Numbered from the stretch's first letter, positions 34,151-46,498 are shown. The stretch: DNA of 64,000 nt from Anaerobacillus arseniciselenatis (GCF_001865995.1 NZ_MLQQ01000018.1:248001-312000); one strand, 5' to 3'. Notes: generated from the letters alone by a model not told the origin. Numbers and translations: made by a program.

Positions 34151-34261
34151 TGAATTTCATAATCACCTAAATTGAGCCATATCAAACTATATGTAGTTGC
34201 GAACGCATTAACGCAACTACATATAGTTACTTAATGGCGATAATATAAATTATGAAATTCA
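34151..34261 (+). repeat. Palindromic repeat (PAL), copy 7
   Basis: A 111-bp copy: TGAATTTCATAATCACC, GAGCCATATCA, inner arms ACTATATGTAGTTGCG and CGCAACTACATATAGT (16 bp, perfect), TTAATGGCGATAATAT, AATTATGAAATTCA. Confidence 0.87.
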
Positions 34262-34395
34262 TTGAAATCACCTTAATAACATTAACACTGCCTAAATAGT
34301 AAAAGTTCACAATTTAGCCATAATTTTCTGTTTAAATTTGAAATATTTCTTATATAATACTTATTGTAGTTAACTTTTTTAAGGAGGTTTTACAT

Positions 34396-34800
34396 ATGAA
34401 AAAATTATTATCATTAATGATTGTAGCCGTTGCTGTTGTAGCTTTAACTGCTTGTGGTGGAGATGAAGAGACTAGTGCTCCTGACGCAGAAGAAACAAGT
34501 GCTGAAGTTGTCGATGTAAACGTTGAAGCAGGAGATAAAGAATTTACGATTGTTGCCACAAACTTTGATTACGTTTCTGACGAAGAGTTAGTCGTGAAAA
34601 AAGGTGATAAAGTGACGCTTCATATTGAGAATGAAGAAGGAGTTCACGGTCTTGATATTCCATCTTTCGGTATTCAAGGTGGCGCTGGTGAAACTGTGGA
34701 ATTTGAAGCAACTGAAGCTGGAACGCACGAAATTTTATGTTCAATTCCATGTGGAGCAGGACATAATGACATGAAAATTAACCTAGTAGTTGTTGATTAA
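34396..34800 (+). CDS. Lipoprotein with CuA-type cupredoxin domain
   Basis: A 134-residue exported lipoprotein. The lipobox ALTAC puts the lipid on Cys 20; an acidic linker (about 22-45) follows. The cupredoxin domain has His 84 (GVHGLDI) and CSIPCGAGHNDM, that is Cys 115, Cys 119, His 123 and Met 126: the complete ligand set of a binuclear CuA centre as in cytochrome oxidase subunit II. It lacks the membrane helices of that subunit and no oxidase genes adjoin. It may carry electrons or copper outside the membrane. AGGAGG precedes the ATG. Confidence 0.85.
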   Translation: MKKLLSLMIVAVAVVALTACGGDEETSAPDAEETSAEVVDVNVEAGDKEFTIVATNFDYVSDEELVVKKGDKVTLHIENEEGVHGLDIPSFGIQGGAGETVEFEATEAGTHEILCSIPCGAGHNDMKINLVVVD

Positions 34801-34822
34801 TCATCATAGCCTGAAAACAACG

Positions 34823-34867
34823 AAAACCATTGTGATCTTCGATATTCGAGACACAATGGTTTTTTTA
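34823..34867 (+). terminator. Terminator after CuA lipoprotein gene
   Basis: AACCATTGTG pairs perfectly with CACAATGGTT and seven T follow. Confidence 0.9.
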
Positions 34868-35223
34868 TGAAAGTTGGTTTGTTGGTTAGTGGACAGTTAG
34901 TTAGGTAGCGCTCCCGCCTAACTTTTACATATTAGCTGGTGGCTGCAGGCATGCCACCATGAAGGTTTTGTATAATCAGAAATTATAAGTGAGCCCATTT
35001 TAATATAAGAAAATATAATTTTTTTGAAGTTGGAAAGATGTCTAGCTCCTGCGCTTTTCTTTTTTGTTATTAAGCAAACGCTAGATATATAACGCTTTTC
35101 GTTTCCCTTACCAAATTTTTCTTCATTTAACCTAAAACACTATAGACATAGTGGTAAACATGATGCATAATATAAGACGAACATATTCACAATATAGACA
35201 TATTTAGAAAGTGGGGACATTAC
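34868..35223. other. Intergenic region with repeat remnants
   Basis: It starts with a GGTTTGTTGGTTAG tract. TCTAGCTCCTGCGCTTTTC at about 35041 resembles a piece of an intergenic repeat common in Bacillaceae. The last 100 bases, AT-rich, should contain the kinase promoter. I see no gene. Confidence 0.4.
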
Positions 35224-36687
35224 ATGACTAACAACTCACTTAATTCGTTTATCACTGATATTAAATTAGCGCTTGATGCAACATCAATCATTGCAGTGAC
35301 CGATAATACAGGGAAAATTATTTACGTAAATGAGAAGTTTTGTGCGATTTCAAAATATAAAGCCGACGAGTTATTAGGAAAAGATCATCGAATTCTTAAC
35401 TCCGGGTACCATGCAAAAGAATTTTTTGCAAATTTATATAAAACGATTAGTTCTGGACAAGTATGGACAGGCGAAATTAGAAATAAAGCAAAGGACGGAA
35501 CTTTTTACTGGGTTCATACACAAATAGTCCCTTTTTTAAATAAACACGGGAAGCCTTATCAATATGTGACCATCCGCAATGACATCACAGACCGAAAAAT
35601 GACCGAAGAAAATTTAAGACAAACGTTGGAACAGCTTGCTGAAACTAACAAAGAATTGGCTGACATCAAATATGCCCTCGATTCATCGAGCATTTTAGCA
35701 ATGACGAATGAAAAAGGCATTATAACGTATGTGAATGACACGTTTTGTGAGATCTCAAAATATAGTAGAGAAGAATTAATCGGTGAAGATCACGGTAAGT
35801 TAAATTCTAATTATCATCCGAGGGAATTCTTTAAAAATATGTGGAGTACGATTGGTAGAGGGGAAATTTGGAAAGGTGAAGTGAAAAATATTGCAAAAGA
35901 CGGTAAAGAATATTGGGTCGATACAACGATCGTTCCTTTCTTAAATGAAAAAGGGAAGCCGTATCAATATGTGGCGATCCGTAACGACATTACCGACCGT
36001 AAAAAGGTTGAGGAAATGGTGTTACGTTCAGAAAAACTTTCGTTAATCGGTGAACTCGCTGCTGGGGTCGCCCATGAAATTCGCAACCCGTTAACATCGC
36101 TTAAAGGATATACAGAATTTTTACAAGATGATACTGAAGAAGAAGAGAAAAAGCAATATTTCGATATATTATTAGAAGAAATTGAGCGAATTAACTTTAT
36201 CGTTGAAGAATTTATGTTGCTCGCGAAACCGAAAGTATTACAGTTTTCCAATAAAAATATACTTTCGATTATTAATCAAACGATTACGTTTTTACAGACA
36301 GAAGCCAAGTATAAAAAAGTGACAATTATCAGCGACTTTAAATTAGAAGAGGCGATCGTCAAATGTGACGAAAACCAGTTAAAACAAGTATTTTTAAACA
36401 TGATCAAAAATGGGATTGAGGCAATGCCAGACGGAGGGAAACTTCACATTAAAGTTCGCACCGTAGACCAGTTCGTTGAAGTTGAGTTTAAAGATGAAGG
36501 TATTGGCATTCCAAAAGAAAAGTTAAAAATGCTAGGTGAACCTTTTTATTCAACGAAAGAAAAGGGCAACGGTCTAGGGTTAATGGTTAGTTATAAAATC
36601 ATTCATGACCATAAAGGTGAAGTGACGGTTGATAGCGCGGAAGGTAAAGGGACTACCTTTAAGATTTCATTACCTGTTGTGGGATAA
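35224..36687 (+). CDS. Sensor histidine kinase with two PAS domains
   Basis: A 487-residue soluble kinase: two closely similar PAS/PAC modules (about 10-125 and 135-255, both with FCxISKYxxxELxGxDH and PYQYVxIRNDITDRK), then HisKA with HEIRNPLTSLKGY (phospho-acceptor His) and an HATPase_c domain (NMIKNGIEAMPDGG, DEGIGIP, GNGLGL). No membrane helix. This is the layout of KinA/KinE-type kinases that feed the sporulation phosphorelay, and no response regulator is adjacent. The signal is unknown. Confidence 0.88.
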   Translation: MTNNSLNSFITDIKLALDATSIIAVTDNTGKIIYVNEKFCAISKYKADELLGKDHRILNSGYHAKEFFANLYKTISSGQVWTGEIRNKAKDGTFYWVHTQIVPFLNKHGKPYQYVTIRNDITDRKMTEENLRQTLEQLAETNKELADIKYALDSSSILAMTNEKGIITYVNDTFCEISKYSREELIGEDHGKLNSNYHPREFFKNMWSTIGRGEIWKGEVKNIAKDGKEYWVDTTIVPFLNEKGKPYQYVAIRNDITDRKKVEEMVLRSEKLSLIGELAAGVAHEIRNPLTSLKGYTEFLQDDTEEEEKKQYFDILLEEIERINFIVEEFMLLAKPKVLQFSNKNILSIINQTITFLQTEAKYKKVTIISDFKLEEAIVKCDENQLKQVFLNMIKNGIEAMPDGGKLHIKVRTVDQFVEVEFKDEGIGIPKEKLKMLGEPFYSTKEKGNGLGLMVSYKIIHDHKGEVTVDSAEGKGTTFKISLPVVG

Positions 36688-36716
36688 CGGGGTTTGCTTT
36701 AGTCCGGTGCGGGTAG

Positions 36717-36844
36717 GGGACATGAGATCCTTTATTTTAAAAATTTTGGGTGGATTTTAATAGCTAGCGGACATACGTTCCTCTATTTGCAATAAAATGC
36801 TTGATTTTTACACCAAATCAAAGAAATAACGGAACGTATGTCCG
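36717..36844. repeat. GGACAT repeat cluster
   Basis: GGACATGAGATCCTTTATTT at 36718, CGGACATACGTTCC at 36778 and its exact reverse GGAACGTATGTCCG at 36831. Same word family as at 23376-23552. The inverted pair can form a 14-bp stem. Confidence 0.7.
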
Positions 36845-36866
36845 TTTCGGTTGAGGTGAATGCGCA

Positions 36867-36892
36867 AGAGGTGCTTAATGCACCTCTTTTTA
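36867..36892 (+). terminator. Terminator after PAS kinase gene
   Basis: AGAGGTGC pairs perfectly with GCACCTCT around TTAAT; a T run follows. Confidence 0.88.
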
Positions 36893-36967
36893 GTTTGAAA
36901 ACAAAATTGGTTCATGTTCGCATTCAATCTGTTATAAGAAAATAGGAAAGTTTATATTTAATCAACC

Positions 36968-37486
36968 TTAAAACGTATCGATGGCTTCTTCTAAAAACTG
37001 TTCTCCACCACCCGCTGTGAGCGCAATCCAAATGACTCGATCTTCCACAAAATAATAGTAATTATCCATATTCATCCCAAATACATATTGAATCTTTTCA
37101 CCATTTACATCAACTTCCGTATGGTTGGAGTACATTTGACTTCCACCCATAATATCATTCATTTCATGAAAAAGGCGTTCCGCATCTTCTTGAACAGTTG
37201 ATTTTGAAATCCAAATAATCGCCATTTCATTATCCGTTTCGTAATGGAGAATATAACCTGCGTCGATATCAATCGACTGACCATGAAGATGATTAATTTG
37301 AGCTAATGCTTCTTCTCCAGTAATCTTTTCTGTTAATTGAAATCCAGCTATATTTTCTTTAATTATGTAACCGCCACTTTCAATCAAATCATCGTTGGTA
37401 CTACTTGCTGGAGATAAAGCTAGGCCAACGATTAATATTCCAACTAATACTACGATAACCGCAACTACTTGAATATTTTTACTCAT
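36968..37486 (-). CDS. Membrane-anchored hypothetical protein (172 aa)
   Basis: ATG at 37486 follows AGGGGGAG. One N-terminal helix (about 6-24) would anchor an outside domain with mixed alpha/beta character (IKENIAGFQLTEKITGEEAL, YILHYETDNEMAIIWISKS). No family is recognised. It is convergent with the kinase gene and divergent from hutP. Confidence 0.65.
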   Translation of the reverse strand: MSKNIQVVAVIVVLVGILIVGLALSPASSTNDDLIESGGYIIKENIAGFQLTEKITGEEALAQINHLHGQSIDIDAGYILHYETDNEMAIIWISKSTVQEDAERLFHEMNDIMGGSQMYSNHTEVDVNGEKIQYVFGMNMDNYYYFVEDRVIWIALTAGGGEQFLEEAIDTF

Positions 37487-37623
37487 CGAAACTCCCCCTA
37501 TAACATAGTAATAATACAATCATATATGAGTTTTTTGAAAAATCCGTGGAGAGAATTTGAGAATTGTTTGAAATTTTACTTTGCCCAAATAATATTTTCT
37601 TGTGAAATGAAGTAACAAATATA

Positions 37624-37663
37624 TTGACATTTCCAAATAAAGCGCTTACAGTTAAATTATACT
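37624..37663 (+). promoter_or_regulatory. hut promoter and catabolite responsive element
   Basis: TTGACA (37624) and TACAGT (37647) with a 17-base spacer form a plausible promoter; TATACT at 37658 is an alternative -10. TAAAGCGCTTACAG (37638-37651) matches a CcpA cre site closely and overlaps the -10, which fits carbon catabolite repression of hut operons. Confidence 0.65.
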
Positions 37664-37776
37664 TTCATAAAGTTTTGAATTTTTAGGTAGCGTGTCCAGT
37701 TGTAAGGTGTAAGCCTATATACTTGGCGAAAATAAGTTATTTAGTTATTAGACAATAGAATGAAAGAGTTGTGGTT

Positions 37777-38223
37777 ATGGCAGCATTTAGAGTAGACAAT
37801 CGGATTGGAAGAACAGCGATTCTTCTCGTTTTAAACGGTGAAGAATGTATTAGTAAAGAGCAGCTTCGTCAGTTAAAGTGGAAAAGTTGCACTGGTAAAG
37901 TAGGCTCTATGGAATCGCAAAAGGTCGTTGCAGCAATTGAGACCGCTGCTAAGAAAAACGGCATTATCCAGCCGGGTGTGTATCGAGAAACTCATGCACT
38001 TTATCACGCGATCATTGATGCGGTTAGTGGTGTAACGCGAGGTCAAGTACAAATTGGCTCCGTGCTTAGAACGGTAGGGTTAAGTTTTTCTATCATTAGA
38101 GGAAACCCATATGAAAGTGAGCAAGAAGGCGATTGGATTGCCGTCTGCCTTTACGGGACGATTGGTGCTCCTGTGAAAGGGTTAGAGCATGAGACGATCG
38201 GTTTAGGAATCAATCATATATAA
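37777..38223 (+). CDS. hutP: hut operon antiterminator HutP
   Basis: A 148-residue RNA-binding regulator. [31 protein letters not shown] and [20 protein letters not shown] match HutP closely, including the His residues that bind Mg2+/L-histidine. On binding histidine, HutP hexamers bind UAG repeats in the hut leader and stop the terminator from forming. ATG at 37777 is preferred to GTG at 37771. First gene of hutPHUIG. Confidence 0.93.
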   Translation: MAAFRVDNRIGRTAILLVLNGEECISKEQLRQLKWKSCTGKVGSMESQKVVAAIETAAKKNGIIQPGVYRETHALYHAIIDAVSGVTRGQVQIGSVLRTVGLSFSIIRGNPYESEQEGDWIAVCLYGTIGAPVKGLEHETIGLGINHI

Positions 38224-38227
38224 TGCC

Positions 38228-38300
38228 CATAGTTATTTAGTTGATTTAGGGGGCTATATCAGAGAAATCTTAGGATTTCTTGGTATAGTCCCCTTTTATT
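38228..38300 (+). promoter_or_regulatory. HutP-controlled terminator with UAG triplets
   Basis: UAG occurs at 38230, 38238 and 38247, in the pattern expected for HutP binding. GGGGGCTATA then pairs with TATAGTCCCC (38249-38293), with inner pairing AGAAATC/GATTTCT, and a T-rich run follows. This is the attenuator between hutP and hutH. Confidence 0.8.
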
Positions 38301-38336
38301 TTTCGATCTTTATCTTAGTAAAGGGGTGACGTAGTT

Positions 38337-39844
38337 ATGGTGACGTTAACGGGAAATACATTATCTTTTTCAGAAATAAAAAGAGTCCTTTATTTAAATG
38401 AAAAAGTAAAGGCTTCAGACCAAAGTATAGAAAAAGTGAAAGAAAGCCGTAAAAGAGTCGAAAAAATTGTAGAAAATGAGTTGTTTACGGGATTACGACT
38501 GGTTTCGGTAAATTTAGTGATGTTTTTATCGATAAAGACGACGTCTCTGAACTTCAGCTTAATTTAATTTACTCCCATGCTTGTGGGGTTGGGGAGCCAT
38601 TTCCGGAGATCGTCTCAAGAGCAATGGTTTTGCTTCGCTCCAATGCTTTATTAAAGGGCTTTTCAGGTGTTAGACCAGTGGTTATTGAACGTTTATTACA
38701 ATTAGTAAATTGTAAGATTCACCCGTACATTCCGCAACAAGGCTCACTCGGTGCTAGTGGAGATTTAGCTCCTTTATCCCATTTAGCGCTCGTTTTAATC
38801 GGTGAGGGTGACGTTTTTTATAACGGTGAAAAAACTTCAGCGATTAAGGCATTAACAAAAGAAGGGATTTTTCCAATTACACTGACTGCTAAAGAAGGGT
38901 TAGCACTTATTAATGGCACTCAAGCAATGACTGCGATGGGCGTCGTTAATTACTTAGAAGCAGAAAAGCTCGCCTACCAATCTGAAATGGTAGCAGCAAT
39001 GACAATCGAAGGATTACGTGGAATCATTGATGCTTTTGATGAGCGAGTTCATACCGCTCGTGGCTATCAAGAACAAATCGATGTCGCTGAGAGAATCAGA
39101 GATTATTTAGCAGGTAGTCAATTAACAACAACACAAGGAGAAATCCGCGTTCAAGATGCTTATTCACTGCGGTGTATTCCACAAGTACACGGTGCTACTT
39201 GGCAAACGTTAAATTACGTCAAAGAAAAATTAGAAATTGAAATGAATGCTGCAACAGATAACCCGTTAATTTTTGAAGGTGGCAAAGTAATTTCGGGAGG
39301 TAACTTCCACGGGCAGCCAATTGCACTAGCAATGGACTTTTTAGCGATTGCGATCGCCGAACTTGCGAATATTTCTGAACGGCGCATTGAACGACTAGTA
39401 AATCCGCAATTAAATGATTTACCTCCGTTTTTAAGTCCACGACCTGGCCTTGAGTCGGGAGCGATGATTATGCAATACGTAGCAGCGTCGCTCGTTTCTG
39501 AAAATAAAACGTTAGCGCATCCGGCAAGTGTTGATTCAATTCCATCATCTGCGAACCAAGAAGACCACGTAAGTATGGGAACGATCGGTTCACGTCACGC
39601 TTATCAAGTCATTACGAATACGCTTAGAGTGCTGGCGATTGAGGCGATTTGTAGTATGCAAGCTGCTGAAATAAGAGGAAAACAAAAAATGGCAGCTGCG
39701 ACGCGTTCATTTTTAGAAGCAGGTAGAAAGGTTGTTCCTTTTATCGATCGTGACCGAATTTTTTCAAAAGATATTGACGCAGTAAATGATTGGCTTAAAC
39801 ATTCAGTTTTTCACATAAAAAATAATAAGAAGATTGCAAATTAA
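38337..39844 (+). pseudogene. hutH: Histidine ammonia-lyase, one-base frameshift
   Basis: The first enzyme of the pathway (histidine to urocanate). The N-terminus (MVTLTGNTLSFSEIKRVLYL) is in one frame; from about 38480 the protein continues in the next frame ([16 protein letters not shown]). A single base is missing near 38478-38480, leaving a 76-residue early product and a downstream frame from 38624. The MIO-forming Ala-Ser-Gly is in [14 protein letters not shown], and all other parts look intact. With the base restored the enzyme has about 502 residues, the normal length. It may be a sequencing error or a recent loss, as the rest of the operon is healthy. Confidence 0.88.
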
Positions 39845-39857
39845 GGAGAGAAGTAAA

Positions 39858-41525
39858 ATGACAAATATTCAAAAACGTGAAATAAAAGCGAAGAAAGGTC
39901 TTGAACTTGATTGTAAAGGGTGGGAGCAAGAGGCGGTTCTGCGAATGCTTTGTAATAACCTTGACCCGGAAGTCGCTGAAAAGCCAGAAGACTTAATTGT
40001 GTATGGAGGAATCGGTAAGGCCGCTCGTAATTGGCCTTCATTTGAAGCAATTGTTCATAGTTTAAAAGATTTAGAGAACGACGAAACATTGCTGATTCAA
40101 TCAGGAAAACCTGTTGGTCGTTTTAAAACTCACCAACACGCTCCAAGGGTGCTTTTATCGAATTCCGTTTTAGTGCCGAAATGGGCCAATTGGGAACATT
40201 TTAATGAGCTTGAGAAACAAGGATTAATGATGTATGGACAAATGACGGCTGGAAGTTGGATTTATATCGGTACCCAAGGAATTTTACAAGGGACGTATGA
40301 GACTTTTGCCGAACTTGCGAAACAGCATTTTAACAATAGTTTACAAGGGACAATCACGTTAACCGCAGGACTAGGTGGCATGGGTGGCGCTCAACCGTTA
40401 GCGGTTACGATGAATGGTGGTGTTGTCATAGCCGTTGATGTCGATGAAACGAGAATTCAAAAACGTATCGAAACGAAATATTGCGACAAAATGACGAGAT
40501 CATTAGATGAGGCGCTTGCTTGGGCAGAAATCGCGAAAACGAACGGTAAAGCTCTTTCGATTGGTTTAGTCGGAAACGCAGCAGAAATTCATCATGAAAT
40601 CGTCAAGGGAGGTTTTAAAGTTGATATTGTCACCGACCAGACATCTGCGCATGATCCGTTAAACGGCTACGTGCCTGTCGGTTACAGCGTACAAGAAGCT
40701 GAAAAACTAAGGAAGGAAAATCCTGACCTGTATGTAACTTTATCAAAACAAAGCATGAAAAAGCATGTCGAAGCGATGCTCATTTTACAACAACAGGGGT
40801 CGATCGTTTTTGACTATGGTAACAATATTCGCCAAGTTGCTCACGATGAAGGCTTAGAGAATGCCTTTAACTTTCCAGGATTCGTACCTGCTTACATTCG
40901 ACCACTATTTTGTGAAGGAAAAGGACCATTTCGTTGGGTTGCGTTATCAGGAGATCCTGAAGATATTTACCGAACCGACGCACTCATTAAAGAACTGTTC
41001 CCTGAAAATGAAGCACTTTGTCGTTGGATTGATATGGCTCAAGAAAAAGTCGCTTTCCAAGGCTTACCTTCAAGAATTTGTTGGTTAGGTTATGGGGAAA
41101 GAAAAAAGATGGGACTTGCGATTAACGAGTTAGTTCGCATAGGAGAAATTAAAGCACCGGTCGTCATCGGTCGTGACCATTTAGATTGTGGTTCTGTAGC
41201 TTCTCCAAATAGGGAAACAGAAGCAATGAAAGACGGAAGTGACGCAGTGGGAGATTGGGCCATTTTAAATGCGTTAATTAATACAGCCGCTGGTGGCAGT
41301 TGGATATCCGTTCATCACGGTGGTGGTGTCGGTATCGGCTATTCCCTTCATGCCGGTATGGTTGTTGTTGCTGACGGAAGTGAGCTTGCACATGAGAGAT
41401 TAGAGCGTGTTTTAACGACTGATCCGGGAATGGGGATCATTCGCCATGCTGATGCTGGTTACGAACTCGCTGAAAAAGTAGCTACTGAAAAAAATGTACA
41501 CATCCCGATGAAAGAAATCGAATAG
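39858..41525 (+). CDS. hutU: Urocanate hydratase
   Basis: A 555-residue NAD-dependent enzyme converting urocanate to imidazolonepropionate. [13 protein letters not shown] near the start, [12 protein letters not shown] (NAD binding) and [14 protein letters not shown] with the active-site Cys are conserved. ATG at 39858 follows AAGGAGAG, 13 bases after hutH. Second catalytic gene in the hut operon. Confidence 0.95.
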   Translation: MTNIQKREIKAKKGLELDCKGWEQEAVLRMLCNNLDPEVAEKPEDLIVYGGIGKAARNWPSFEAIVHSLKDLENDETLLIQSGKPVGRFKTHQHAPRVLLSNSVLVPKWANWEHFNELEKQGLMMYGQMTAGSWIYIGTQGILQGTYETFAELAKQHFNNSLQGTITLTAGLGGMGGAQPLAVTMNGGVVIAVDVDETRIQKRIETKYCDKMTRSLDEALAWAEIAKTNGKALSIGLVGNAAEIHHEIVKGGFKVDIVTDQTSAHDPLNGYVPVGYSVQEAEKLRKENPDLYVTLSKQSMKKHVEAMLILQQQGSIVFDYGNNIRQVAHDEGLENAFNFPGFVPAYIRPLFCEGKGPFRWVALSGDPEDIYRTDALIKELFPENEALCRWIDMAQEKVAFQGLPSRICWLGYGERKKMGLAINELVRIGEIKAPVVIGRDHLDCGSVASPNRETEAMKDGSDAVGDWAILNALINTAAGGSWISVHHGGGVGIGYSLHAGMVVVADGSELAHERLERVLTTDPGMGIIRHADAGYELAEKVATEKNVHIPMKEIE

Positions 41526-43761
<2,236 letters not shown>

Positions 43762-43766
43762 TTTAA

Positions 43767-43878
43767 TGAATTTCATAATGCAATATTTTCACCATTAAGT
43801 ATCTATATGTAGTTGCGTCAATCGGCTCGCAATTACATATAGTCTGATATGGCTCAATTAAGACAATTATGAAATTCA
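43767..43878 (-). repeat. Palindromic repeat (PAL), copy 8
   Basis: A 112-bp copy, minus orientation: TGAATTTCATAATGCAAT, inner CTATATGTAGTTGCG and CGCAATTACATATAG, GGCTCAATTAAGACAATTATG, AAATTCACTC. Starts 6 bases after hutG. A partial end (AATGAAATTCGCT) follows at about 43900. The gap to 44155 is otherwise AT-rich leader. Confidence 0.85.
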
Positions 43879-44155
43879 CTCTGTTGATAAATTTCTAATA
43901 ATGAAATTCGCTAACTTTCAAACAATTAATCTATTATCTTCATGCATTCGGGACTAAACCACAGAATAATGGTAAAGTTCTATTTTTTTGTATGAAGAAA
44001 GGCGGATATGTGAAACGAGTGTAAATATATGACGAATTTGTGAAGAAAATACACAAAACATATTTTAACATTATTCTACATTTGTCGTATGGTAGAATGT
44101 GTCATATACATAAATCAACGTTTTTAAACAATTCATGTAAAGAAGGTAGTTAAAA

Positions 44156-46354
44156 ATGTTTAAGACACTCCGAGCAAAACTATTATTTTTCGTATTATTT
44201 ACCACCTTTTTATCACTTTTTGTTGTCGGGTATGTTTCATATGAATCTAAAAAAACGGCGATAACCGAACAGATCGAGCAATCTTTTTTTATGTATACGG
44301 ATATCTTAGCCTTAAATGTAGAGGAACTTATTTTAGAAACGATTAAAGATGTTAACTACTTAGCAGAAAATACGATTTTGAAAGATCCTAATTCTTCGAG
44401 AGAAGAAATACGAAACGAGATTGAAAAATTTATCGAATACCACTCTATTTACAATGACGCTATTTACGTCGATCAATCAGGAATCGTCAAAGTGGACATC
44501 TTAGATGGTGTCGTAGAAGGAAATGATTTTAATAATCGCCAATGGTTTCAGCAAACAATGAATGGTGAAACGTATTTTTCAGATGTTTATCTCTCTCCTG
44601 TTTTAAATTTGCCGATTTTAGTTACCGGAGCGCCTGTAAAAGATGAAGATAGTAATATTATTGGAGCTGTTAGTCCTTCTATACATTTCGATAGATTTTG
44701 GTCTCGTTTATACGAGTTTACTGATTTTCAAAGTCAAATGAGTGCAAACGGTATTGCTTTTCTTTTTAATGAAAAAGGAGATATCATCGTTCATCCAGAT
44801 TCTAGTAAAATATTATCAGCAAACTACTTTGACGAACAGAATATCGATATAGAACATTTAATCGAAAAAAAGGAAGAAAAGTCACTTTGTTTTAATGAAA
44901 TAACCAATGAAGTGAGTGCGTACTCCCATATCGGTCAAATTCCGGGGTTTAATAATTACTGGTACGTTGGCATTTCAGTTCCGCAAGATGAACTTTTCGC
45001 ACCCCTAAATAAATTATTGTTAAATTACATTATTATTTTTGGTCTCGTGTTCATTGTTACACTTTTAGCAATTATTAAGTTTTCGAAGTATTTAGTACGT
45101 CCAATTGAAAAATTAGTTTCTGCTACTACTGATTTAACGAATGGGAAGCAATTTACACCGATTGAAGTCCAATCTTATTCTGAAATCAATTTGTTAAGCA
45201 ATCAATTCAATGATATGGTCGAAAAATTACAAGACCGAGAAAGAATACATAAAAAATCAACTTTAATTTTAGAGACGACCGAGAATGGTGTTTTTGCTAT
45301 CGATAAAAGCACAATGCGGATTACAACATTTAATAAAACGTGTGAAAAATTATTTGAGATTAGCAAACGCGATGTCATATTTAAGCATGTGAATGAAGTA
45401 TGTCAATATAGCGAGAAATTTAATGCTTTCGTTATTGACTCAAATTTAATCGAAAAAATAGAGGAAGTACCGAATTCAATAGAACTAGAATGTCAGTGTC
45501 CGGAGAGTGAACAAGCGATAAGCTTTTTATTGAATATGACAGCACTTCCTAAAAAGGCCCAGCAAAATGAAGCTGAAATATTAGTAGTATTTAGTGATTT
45601 AACTGAAAAAAAATTAATGGAAAAAGAAATGATTCGTACTGAAAAATTGAGGGTAATCGGCGAACTGTCAGCAAGTTTCGCTCACGAAATTCGCAATCCG
45701 CTAACGACGATTCGTGGTTTTATTCAGCTAATGGATGTTAAAGAAAATGCCACTGATTTTGAAAAAAGATATTATTCAGTCATCCTTCAAGAAATAGATC
45801 GGATCAATGGGATTGTCGGGGACTTGATGGATATTGCTAAACCAAACGGCGACAACCAATATGTACTATCAAACTTAAACAATCTTATTAGCGACATTAC
45901 TTTACTTTATGATGGTCAAGAATCAATGAATAATATTAAAATCATTAAAAAATTAGATACACAAATACCGTCATTTTTTACTTACACAAGTAAATTGAAA
46001 CAAGTGTTTATTAATATGATAAAAAATGCTTTTGAAGCGATGCCAGATGGTGGCAGTATTACAATTGCAACGAAATTTGTAGAACAAGACAATGCGGTAG
46101 AAATAGCATTTACTGATACAGGCATTGGTATGGATGAAGAAACATTGGCAACGATTAACAAGCCATTTTTTACAACGAAAGAAACTGGTACAGGTTTAGG
46201 TTTACCGATGTGTTACATGATCATTGAAGATTTAGGAGGATCGATTAACGTAAGTAGCAAGGTAGGGGAAGGAACGACATTTGTAGTAAAATTAATGATT
46301 GCCGAAGATAGTAATACATCACAAAATGGGAATATTAAAACAGTTGGATTATAG
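44156..46354 (+). CDS. Sensor histidine kinase with dCache, HAMP and PAS
   Basis: A 732-residue membrane kinase: helix (about 8-27), extracellular dCache sensor (about 35-280, with NNRQWFQQTMNGETYFSDVY and GAVSPSIHFD), second helix (about 285-305), HAMP, a PAS-like region (about 365-480), HisKA with ASFAHEIRNPLTTIRGF and HATPase_c (NMIKNAFEAMPDGG, DTGIGMD, GTGLGLP). It should sense a small ligand outside the cell. No response regulator adjoins. Followed by a terminator. Confidence 0.88.
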   Translation: MFKTLRAKLLFFVLFTTFLSLFVVGYVSYESKKTAITEQIEQSFFMYTDILALNVEELILETIKDVNYLAENTILKDPNSSREEIRNEIEKFIEYHSIYNDAIYVDQSGIVKVDILDGVVEGNDFNNRQWFQQTMNGETYFSDVYLSPVLNLPILVTGAPVKDEDSNIIGAVSPSIHFDRFWSRLYEFTDFQSQMSANGIAFLFNEKGDIIVHPDSSKILSANYFDEQNIDIEHLIEKKEEKSLCFNEITNEVSAYSHIGQIPGFNNYWYVGISVPQDELFAPLNKLLLNYIIIFGLVFIVTLLAIIKFSKYLVRPIEKLVSATTDLTNGKQFTPIEVQSYSEINLLSNQFNDMVEKLQDRERIHKKSTLILETTENGVFAIDKSTMRITTFNKTCEKLFEISKRDVIFKHVNEVCQYSEKFNAFVIDSNLIEKIEEVPNSIELECQCPESEQAISFLLNMTALPKKAQQNEAEILVVFSDLTEKKLMEKEMIRTEKLRVIGELSASFAHEIRNPLTTIRGFIQLMDVKENATDFEKRYYSVILQEIDRINGIVGDLMDIAKPNGDNQYVLSNLNNLISDITLLYDGQESMNNIKIIKKLDTQIPSFFTYTSKLKQVFINMIKNAFEAMPDGGSITIATKFVEQDNAVEIAFTDTGIGMDEETLATINKPFFTTKETGTGLGLPMCYMIIEDLGGSINVSSKVGEGTTFVVKLMIAEDSNTSQNGNIKTVGL

Positions 46355-46378
46355 TTCCTTTACTGTTAATTTTTACGA

Positions 46379-46406
46379 GACGGGCAGAAAAATGTCCGTC
46401 TTTTTA
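46379..46406 (+). terminator. Terminator after dCache kinase gene
   Basis: GACGGGCA pairs with TGTCCGTC; five T follow. Confidence 0.88.
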
Positions 46407-46416
46407 TTTATTTGAG

Positions 46417-46498
46417 TGAATTGTATAATTTATAATTACCAAAAATGAGACACATTACGCAACTATATATTGGCGAGAATAATGAATTATGAAATTCA
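46417..46498 (+). repeat. Palindromic repeat (PAL), short copy 9
   Basis: An 82-bp copy with a small internal deletion: GAGTGAATTGTATAATTTATAA, GAGACACATTA, CGCAACTATATATTGGCGAG, then AATGAATTATGAAATTCATT. The left half of the inner stem is lost. Confidence 0.8.

Noticed and set aside
38337..39844. hutH break as programmed frameshift or selenocysteine
   Set aside because: No slippery sequence or TGA is at the break; one missing base explains it.
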